From the NCBI GenBank assembly GCA_022925895.1, contig JAKSYS010000617.1, positions 1-37,465 on the forward strand: DNA of 37,465 bases, given 5' to 3'. Below, in pieces: positions 30,093-37,465 of the stretch. The position numbers and the translations under genes are program-made. The stretch's first letter is position 1. The number at the start of each line of letters is the position of its first letter. The notes below the pieces were generated by a model that was not told where the DNA came from, did no database searches, and saw only the letters and a list, made by a program, of their open reading frames with translations. The DNA is from Fragilaria crotonensis. Taxonomy: Eukaryota > Bacillariophyta > Fragilariophyceae > Fragilariales > Fragilariaceae.

Positions 30093-30201
30093 GGGAAATA
30101 ACTCCAATTGTTGATCTCCATCTTCTGGACTCCATGCAGGCTGGAACCGATTGTTCTCGCATCATCAGCTGGACCATCCACTGTGAGTGATGCCACTGTA
30201 T

Positions 30202-30359
30202 CCTAAGGAGAAGGCCCTGTTTCTAGATAAAAAGTCTTCAAGTATGAATGCTTTTACTTGATACCACTGGTGGTGTTTTTATTTAGGATCACATACCACC
30301 GGTGTAGATTTTTGTACCACTGGTGGGCCTTTTTAACTAGCAATATATACCACTGGTGG
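30202..30359 (+). repeat. Unit D left end: CCTAAGG box, AT scaffold, iterons
   Basis: CCTAAGGAGAAGG, then TTTCTAGATAAAAAGTCTTC and AAGTATGAATGCTTTTACTT. Iterons of the form TACCACTGGTGG lie at 30262, 30294 (TACCACCGGTGT), 30315 and 30348. Steps are 32, 21 and 33 bp, nearly the spacing of unit B. Each iteron is itself close to palindromic. The last iteron ends about 135 bp before the helicase start codon. Confidence 0.85.
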
Positions 30360-30493
30360 TACCGAGCTCCATACTACCAATGCACTGTGAACAATCCTGG
30401 TAATGCTTTTTTTATGTAGACAATTTTTCAAAAAAAGAGTGAGTATTCCATTGGACTCGCCATGCAAAAAATCTATCACACCCCATCATCATC

Positions 30494-33400
30494 ATGTCTG
30501 CAAAGCCAAATGCAACTATTGAGGTTGAACCAGTAATGCTTTTCACTTTCTCTCCCTTTGGCCTATCCTGTCAGCAATGTACAAACAATTTCACTATTCA
30601 GTTGGATACAAGATGCATCTCCCGTCATCTGAAAAAACATGGTATGGACAGCAGCATTGCTACTGCTCGTTCTCTTTTCAACACATTCCAAAAAGAACTT
30701 GAAGTTGTGAAGGCGTCTGGCACAATGGACCAATACCGAAGTGATATGAAAACTTACAATGGTTATTCCTGCCTCTGCGGTCAAAATTTCAATTCAAGAA
30801 AGGATAGTGCACGTCGACATTGCACAAGGTCAGGTTGTGATCCTTCTAAATTGCTGAAGGTCAACCTCATCAAGCTCTGTTGTGGTCGATATGTATCAGA
30901 ATCTCAAGTTAAGTTTTTTTTTGAGGATCAACCACCGCGTATCAGGGAGCAATTCGATTACTGCCAGGCAAGAGCGGCTTTGCTTCCCTTCCTTCCACCA
31001 AGGGAAAAGCAAGATCATACGTACACTCACATGTACACCCCCATCATTGCTGGTTGTGCTCGTCCACAAGACTTTGAAAGAAAGATTAAAAATGACTTCA
31101 TTTCTATCCATTCTCCACCGAGTCAAACTCTTGAGTCAGTTCTGATCAAAATTCATAACCAAGCTGAAAATTGGCTATTAAATTTTGCACAGAAGAATAT
31201 TTTGATGGTGCCAGGGAATCTCCGAGCTGGACTTCAAAATTTTGATCGTGTTGAAGTCAATGATGTTTCACAAGGAAAGACCTATACAATGCAGCATGAT
31301 CCAACCAGCTTACTACCTGAATTGAAGAAGCTTCTATCCTATTCGTTCCGCAAGGGCCTATTTGCATCAAGTGGTTTTGATGAAAGTGATCAATTTGCAG
31401 TTGCATATTTTTTGAAGGATTTTTTGCTTGAAGTTCCACCATCAGTTGCCACGCATCCCTTTGTGGTGGAATTCTGTCTCATATTTCCTTTTCGTGTATC
31501 CGCTCAGGAATCAAAAATCTCTCTGATATCCTGTGACACGGTGTCGTCTTTATTCGCCAAGGTAGCATCGCTTCTGAAAGCAGCAGTATGCTCCGTCATC
31601 TGTTCTTTTTCAGAGCAGTCATCCACTCATTCTGGAGATTTGCTTGTGTCATCTGTTCGCAAGGCTCCCGTACTACATATTCTTTCACCAATGGTTCGAC
31701 AAATAAGAGAAATGCACGAACGACTACCAAAAAGGCAAAAAACTATGATTGACTCAGGTGGAAATATCATTGTTGACCAACACGCATTTCCATACGACAT
31801 CTGGTCACGCATAGTTCCCACAGCTGTCACCTTGATGCGGGAGTCATTAACTCATTTGGCTGATGGTTCCTGGTGGGAGCCTGTGGTTGATCCATCAACA
31901 TTTGTCAGAATCCGTGTCGATGATGACACGGCAGACATTTCATTGCTCGATGTCACTCCCTGTTGGAATGTTGGACTTTCTTTCCTTGTTGATCAGTTGG
32001 ATTGTTTTATGGCACTGTTGAAGATGGCATTTCATGGTTTTGGAGGAGGATCGGCAAGGATGAGAGAGTTGACAGAACCGACTATGTTCCACTGCGTGTA
32101 CAGCAATGATGCTGTTTATTACTCCATGACGTCACTGAAGGGTTTTAACAGTTCTTCTCGTCGTCGGTTCAAGAAAGTCGAGCGAAAACTCCCTCCTGTT
32201 ATCACTCGATACTTTTTGTTGTATCGATCTCTCGTCAATGCGAATGTAAATCTTTTTGAGCAATCCGATTCCCTTTTGATTTTTCCAAAGCGGAGAACAC
32301 CTTCAAATTTTGGTGTTCCAAATGTGATCAGGAATATTTTCAATTTGGATTCATCACCCGATATGCGGCAGATTCGACAGTTTTGGGCTTGTGTATCGAA
32401 TTTCGTTACTGGTGATGATGAGGATGGAAAGGCCTTTTTGACGTCCACGGCAAGCTCTGTGGCGGCATCAAAAATGGGGCACTCCAAGATGACACATGGT
32501 GTTGCTTATTCAAGCAAACGACTCGGGGCTGAGGAATCACACTTCAATGCTTATCACTTCGCCATCGGGGACACATCATACGAGATGTCAAAAATCCAAT
32601 TGTGCAAACTCTCATTGGGTGATATTCGGATGGCAATGTCACTTCGGTACCCGAAGGCTATTTCATCAGATGGTCACAACTATCTTTCATCTCAACAGAA
32701 GGAACTTGTTGAGTTTGGATATGGTTGTCACGATGACTCAATGCAGATGCAACAACATTGCTTTGGACTTCTTCCCCCTGGTGAAGGAAAATCTGAAGTT
32801 TTCATTATTCCCACCATTGCAAGACGGATCGGCAATCAAAGAAGCAAAATGATAATTCATGTGTCGCCCTATAATTTTTTGGCCCTCTACCAATCCAATA
32901 ATGCAACCACTGCTTTTGACAAAGTCGGCTTTGGAACAAGCATTTCCACTTGCATCTTCACTGGCGGGGACATCAATGTTGGATTGTTACCCGATGAGCT
33001 TTCCAACAAGGAGGATCTCCCAAACATTCTCTTTCTCAACCTGGACGCTCTCTTCAACTTGTTCACGTTTCATTTTGAAACATTCAAGTCATGGATTGAC
33101 GTCATGGATAAGATTGTTATTGATGAGGTCCATACTTTTCTTACAGAATTAAGCTTTCGGGAGAAGTATCAGGTTTATTGGAGACTTGCTGTTCTTGGGA
33201 TTCCGATTGTGGCATTGAGTGGATCAGTTCCTTTGTTCATTCTTTCTAAATTTGCAATGCGACTTTGTTTGTCTCGTGACAAACAGATGAATGACATCAA
33301 GATTATTCACGGCGGGGTCCTTTTTGGACATTTTCCTCATGGATTCCGAATCAAATTTTCAGTCACACCGAGATACATACACCAAGTTGCCAGTTTTGCT

Positions 33401-34491
33401 ATTCATCGTGTGCATGAGGGTGTGGGAGCAGTTCATATCTTTGTTGTTGACAAGTGTGATGGAGAACTTCTTGAACAGCGCATTACATCCAAATCTGTAA
33501 ATTGTGTCTTCGTATCGTCTGATACCCCCGCAGAAGATTTGAAGGCTGTTGCTAAAAAATGGGGCATGGGAGGATTCGACATCCTGATATCAACCTCGAT
33601 TGCATTAGTTGGGAATGAAAACCCTGCTTGCCGATTCGTTGCTTGCGCTGGGTACCTGTTCGATGCTATGCAGGTTATTCAAGGGTTTGGTCGCCTTCGA
33701 CAGTACATGAGAATTCCTAGCGGCCAAATCTTCTTTGCGGCACCAGAAGCCTTGTCAAAACGAAGAATCAAGGACGATGAACAGCGATTCACAAGGCTTC
33801 TGAATGAAAACCTTGTATCTGAGGGGGATCATGCACTTTTTAGACAAACAATGACTTCGGGCGGTGTACGTGACTGGACCATGGATGCAGCATCAGGAAA
33901 CCGTGACTGTGCATTGAAGGTTATGTCACAGTCATTTGGAAAAGAGATGGAGAATTGCGGTGCTTGCCATTTTTGTCGCCACATTCCAACCCATAATGCT
34001 CAGGCTGAGGCCACCAAACGGATGGCAACTGAAAGGCGAAACGAACAAGCGACTGAACGAGTCCTTCAAAAGCTCGCTTTGTGTTGTCTTGCGTGCAACA
34101 AGACTTATTGTCGTGGAATCCCCTTATTGAATGGGAAGGGCAGCAAATCACTGCCTGAGAATAAAGGTTGTTGTTTCCTCTGGAAAACTGTTATCAATGC
34201 GGTGTGAGTTCTCATGACCGCCAGCTTTGTTTTGATAAGACCTATTTGAATAATGTGGCTTGTTGTGAGTGTTGGGTTTTCAAAAAGGTACCAGGCTCTA
34301 AACATCACGCAAAGACAGATTGTGAAGTAAAGGGTAGGTTGAGGCGGTTGTTGTCACATCATTTTGTTAACACCAAGGTTAAGGGATCATTCAAGGACTT
34401 CCTTGAGGGTATCTACACTTCCTCGACCTCGTTCTGTGAGTTCATGGCTGTGATTGATAGTACTTACAATACAAAAAATAATTCTATTTAG
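30494..34491 (+). CDS. Unit D zinc-finger/tyrosine-recombinase-like/RecQ-like helicase protein
   Basis: Start ATG at 30494 (MSAKPNATIEVE). Residues ~15-140: two zinc motifs, FSPFGLSCQQC...HLKKHG and YSCLCGQNF...RRHCTRSGCD with LIKLCCGRYV, resembling the fungal OrsD domain. Residues ~515-675: a tyrosine-recombinase-like layout, SARMREL (Arg 522), SLKG (Lys ~548), RQIRQFW (Arg 628; the usual His three before is Arg), MGHSKMTHGVAY (His 663, Tyr 672). Residues ~755-1100: SF2 helicase, PPGEGKSE (Walker A, ~761), DEVH (877-880), ALSGS, STSIALVGNENP, QGFGRLRQY (~1063). Then Cys-rich clusters CGACHFC, CCLAC, NCYQCG, CCEC. The domain order matches fungal telomere-linked helicases / Crypton-like proteins (family knowledge). 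One A is missing from an A-run near 34185 (compare WRNCYQCG in C), so the frame stops at 34207 and the last ~100 residues are in the next frame to 34491. Otherwise intact over 4 kb; likely a live or recently live element gene. Confidence 0.85.
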
Positions 34492-34512
34492 AGAAGAGCT
34501 AAGTTGTTGGAA

Positions 34513-34783
34513 GGCACTGGAATGTTTTGTTCGAGTAGCCCCGCGGAGATTTACTGTCCGTCAACCGGGGAACGCGGGGCACTGGAATGTTTTGTTCGAG
34601 TAGCCCCGCGGAGATTTACTGTCCGTCAACCGGGGAACGCGGGGCACTGGAATGTCTTGTTCGAGTAGCCCCGCAGAGATTTACTGTCCGTCAACCGTGT
34701 AACGCGGGGCACTGGAATGTTTTGTTCGAGTAGCCCAGCAGAGATTTACTGTCCGTCAACCGGGGAACGCGGGGCACTGGAAT
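34513..34783. repeat. 65-bp tandem repeats with internal hairpin, four units
   Basis: Units start with GGCACTGGAATG at 34513, 34578, 34643 and 34708, with a partial fifth at 34773; the period is exactly 65 bp. Within a unit, GCCCCGCG and CGCGGGGC form an 8-bp perfect inverted repeat around ~27 bases; units 3 and 4 carry substitutions in one arm. The array lies between the convergent unit D helicase and dioxygenase genes, so a termination/insulation role is conceivable. Confidence 0.9.
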
Positions 34784-34860
34784 ATTATCAAGTAATCATG
34801 AAGTGCGTAACAATCATCCAGATTGTTTGCACCTGTAAACACACAACTACTAAAACAGAG

Positions 34861-36127
34861 CTAATTCAAACTATTATCATTCTTACCAACCACAGCCGTC
34901 TTCAGGTACAAGGACAAACAAAAGACATCCACACTTTGAAATGCAGAAGTACGAGAGGACAAACAGTGGTGATACAGCGGATTGAAAATCAGCATGTCAC
35001 CTGGTCTCAATGCAACAGCGATTCCTTGTTCGGCAAAAGTGAAATAGTTACTGACATCAGCATCCATGCTGTACCTGTCAATGTCTTGCTGCAGTCCGTG
35101 CTCAGAAGTAACGGTTGTCAAAGAATAAAAGAAATCCTCATCAACATGGGAATTCAAATAGTAGTTCCGCCCACAAGCAAGACTTCCCCAGATTGGATTG
35201 GAGGACACTCCACTGATCTCCTTCCACTCACCAAGTACTTGTGCAATGCGCAGACCACGGAGTTCGTTTGATGGAATGTAGCCCTTGGCAGCTTCCTCAC
35301 AACGTGCCATTAACTTTCTAATTGAGTTCCTGTCAGCAATGTTCAATTTCTGCGGCCAGATCTCAGAAACGCCCACAGAGCCTCGGTTTGGTTTCAATCC
35401 CACTGTCACATACTTGCCATTGTCTTCCGCCACTGTGATTCGAGTCTTTCCACGCACTTCAGCTGCTCGCTTCGCATCATCTAAGGCATACAGAGAAGCA
35501 ATTGTCTTTTTCACATGTGTCATTTTATGGATTGCATCGTGACGGGGATCAAGGTAAACACAGTGTCACCAGCAGCAGACTCCATTCTGGCTCCAAAATG
35601 GTGTCGATTACCTTTAGATCTTCCATTGCTGAAAGCATAATGCCATTGTCAATGGGATTGGGGAGACTTCTCCTGGGTGTCCCACTATAAAACACAGGGC
35701 GCGTGCCCAAGAATGACCTTCCCATTGCGTGCACATTTGATGGCAACACCTCCTGAAGGCTGGCGATTTTCTTTGACTTCTTATTATCTCTACGTTTGCC
35801 CAGCTTGCTATTTGGCGTACCTTTTGTCGTCGATGCATCGTGTGCAACCATCACTCTGTGACTCGAATTTGTCTTCGACTTGTAGACATGCTGGAACCCC
35901 CGCTTCTTGGGATTGGGATTGTCATCACTTACATCATCATCTGAGTATTCTTTGCTGTGTGTATTCATGTCGATCTGGGCTCTGCCACCATTCCCGATGT
36001 CCAGACTAGCTGTGTCCATTTTCTCAATGATAGGGGGAAGCATGTATGCCGTCGCATTAATCATGCCCCCCCAGTCATTGGTCTCGGCGCTGCGGCTACC
36101 TGGTACATCATGGTGAGCAGCGTCCAT
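34861..36127 (-). pseudogene. 2OG-Fe(II) dioxygenase, unit D cargo, one frame break
   Basis: ATG at 36127 (MDAAHHDVPGSRS; the frame upstream opens only with TTG). The N-terminal ~190 residues are low-complexity and basic (NPKKRGF, KLGKRRDNKKSKK), suggesting nuclear localisation, and include a conserved-looking segment around SGTPRRSLPNPIDNGIML. The frame ends at 35549; the next begins in another frame upstream of 35523 (VYLDPRHDAIHKM), so one base, probably in GTGTTTACC near 35555, is wrong or mutated. The second part carries the catalytic domain: YYLNSHVDEDFFYSL (H-x-D, His codon at 35146), GIAVALRPGDMLIFNPLYHH with the distal His near 34967 and a nearby Arg (CLSSR), then CLSLYLKTAVVGKNDN. 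These are the metal- and oxoglutarate-binding positions of the fold. Substrate unknown; a nucleic-acid base (TET/JBP-like) is attractive given the SRA gene in unit C, but inferred. It converges on the helicase across a 65-bp repeat array. Confidence 0.75.
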
Positions 36128-36604
36128 TTCGCTACAAGAGTACAAACATTAAAGGGCAACACAGAAGCGATGCAGGATTAATGAGAAAACACAAAAAAAG
36201 TGATTCCAAACAGGTGCATTTGCTTTCTTGTTAAGAATATTTGTAAGTAATAAATTTTTAGTAAGACTTAATTTGCTAACAATTTAATTAGTATCCAAAT
36301 TCAATACACATACATGAAAGCTAAGTGTTTCATGTGTTAACAAGTCATGCAAAGGTATATTTAACAATGATGGGAGTTGAAAGATGCCGGTACTTAGATT
36401 ATTATTGACTTGCATTTAATTGTAATAAATAACTAAATGGTTGGATTAATATATTCTACACTTTATTTAATTAGCCTTAACTAGAAGTCTAAGATTCCTT
36501 AATTAAAGGAATCATGGACAAATCTGTGCGTTGAAAATAAAAACACGATTCATTTCGTGTAACAAAACTGACGTTTTGCGATGACGTTTATATACAATTA
36601 ACGT
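36128..36604. other. AT-rich region upstream of the dioxygenase gene
   Basis: About 480 bp rich in AAT/TTA strings, including the palindromic CTTAATTAAAG near 36497. It must hold the promoter of the minus-strand dioxygenase gene, and possibly the right end of unit D, but no CCTAAGG box or iteron copy is visible here. Confidence 0.5.
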
Positions 36605-37050
36605 CATGCGTTCGTACGTCACTTGGTACACGTACGTAAGTGGTAGAACTTGTTTGCATCCGTGTCACAACACAAAAGACAATCCTCTACGTATATTTCA
36701 ACGTAGGTTCGCACTGCGTCATTGTCATCACGCATACGACAAATTTTTACGTGTCTTTTCGTTCTGCGTTCGTACTGCGTCATTGTCATCACATGTTAGA
36801 CGACAATTTTCTACGTGTATTTAGTTACAAGGTTCGTACGCCGTCGGTGTCATCACACACACGACAATTGTCGTTTAGGTTCGTACGCCGTCAGTGTCAT
36901 CACACAGACGACAATTTTCCACGTAATCATCCACGTAAATTTGTACCGTGTTGGTGTCTTCACACACACAACAATTTTCTACGTAAACTTCCACGCATGT
37001 TTGTACAGTGTCAATATCGTTACACACACAACAATTCATCGCACACTGTA
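36605..37050. repeat. Degenerate satellite-like tandem repeat, about 60-65 bp
   Basis: Recurring order GTTCGTAC(T/G)CCGTC..TGTCATCACAC, then ACGACAATTTTCTACGTG. Clear occurrences are near 36707, 36770, 36832, 36880, 36942 and 37003. Units are diverged and vary in length. Long frames on the plus strand here (with repeated VRTxSVSSHT and FVRRQCHHT strings) are by-products of the repeat. Confidence 0.75.
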
Positions 37051-37059
37051 CAAACGTAT

Positions 37060-37465
37060 TGACGTCCGTTCAACGTCGAACGATGATTGCAACGTCGTCG
37101 ATTGCAACGTGCGACGTTGCCACGTTTCGATTGCAACGTCGTACCGTTGACATGTTGTGACAACATGCGGTCGTCGAACCGTTGACATGTTGTGACGACA
37201 TGCGGCCGATGTCATGTCGTCACGATGTGGTGTCGGCACTGTAGTGATGCCATACCGTTTATACACATTGTCGTTGTAGTCTGTTACTGTTGTCATGTTG
37301 TACTGTTGTAAGGAGGTACCGTCGTAGTGTGGTACCGTTGAATGGTTGTATCGTCGTAATATCGTACCGTCGTAGTGTGGTACCATTGTATCGGTTGTAT
37401 CGTTGTACCGTTGAATGGTTGTATCGTTGTATTGTTGTACCGTCATAGTGTGGTACCGTTGAATG
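37060..37465. repeat. Low-complexity GTTG/ACGTC-rich repeats at the window end
   Basis: First GATTGCAACGTCGT and CCGTTGACATGTTGTGAC elements, each at least twice (37080-37205). Then GTTGTA/CCGTTG-type short repeats with a longer unit, TACCGTCGTAGTGTGGTACC, seen near 37317 and 37366 and with one change near 37438. It continues off the right edge. No canonical TTAGGG telomere repeats are seen. Confidence 0.75.

Noticed and set aside
34513-34783. CRISPR array
   Set aside because: The 65-bp units are repeats throughout, with no unique spacers, and the context is eukaryotic; a plain tandem repeat.
36606-37150. Three overlapping plus-strand frames with repeated His/Cys/Arg strings, looking like zinc-finger repeats
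   Set aside because: They follow the 60-65-bp satellite unit, occur in several frames at once and have no start context or domain; by-product of the repeat.

Overview
The window is eukaryotic, repeat-dense accessory DNA, most likely from a stramenopile alga and probably a diatom. The reasons are a Copia polyprotein of the type common in diatoms, half-tRNA-style priming, CMC-type transposase remnants, no operons or Shine-Dalgarno sites, and almost no single-copy host genes. The right end dissolves into satellite-like repeats, so a subtelomeric or heterochromatic position is plausible but not shown. Coding regions were read by eye; family assignments rest on motifs, not on searches.

Layout. 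1-4.5 kb: minus-strand Copia element (gag-protease ORF, decayed integrase, primer site, start of an LTR); it leaves the window before reverse transcriptase. 4.75-6.73 kb: remnants of a minus-strand transposon protein with a 533-bp tandem duplication. 7.4-8.8 kb: decayed 3' part of a second Copia pol, plus strand. 9.1-10.5 kb: secreted 2OG-Fe(II) oxygenase-like gene with one frameshift, the best candidate for a host gene. 11.6-13.0 kb: a 1,359-bp TA-flanked MITE-like element.

13.4-36.1 kb is the most interesting part. Four left ends (A 13370, B 13794, C 23834, D 30202) share one architecture: a CCTAAGG box, a conserved AT-rich scaffold, then four or five copies of an 11-12-bp iteron whose sequence differs between units. 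In B, C and D this is followed by a long gene for a zinc-finger (OrsD-like) + tyrosine-recombinase-like + SF2 RecQ-like helicase protein of about 1,340 residues. Unit A keeps only the left end and about 22 codons. In C and D a second gene lies convergent to the helicase: an SRA-YDG (methylcytosine-reader type) protein in C, and a 2OG-Fe(II) dioxygenase in D. I infer a family of Crypton-like recombinase-helicase mobile elements with exchangeable DNA-modification cargo. B is cut by a CMC-type (CACTA/Plavaka-like) transposon at about 15.4 kb, next to another minus-strand dioxygenase-like gene (19.4-22.0 kb). C is cut by a 1,133-bp insertion with a 16-bp target duplication and an internal 15-bp minisatellite.

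Nearly every long gene has one or a few single-base frameshifts, many in homopolymers. Either these are dying transposons or the assembly carries residual homopolymer errors; D (one frameshift in its 4-kb helicase) could well be intact in the real genome. 36.1-37.5 kb is AT-rich, then satellite-like.
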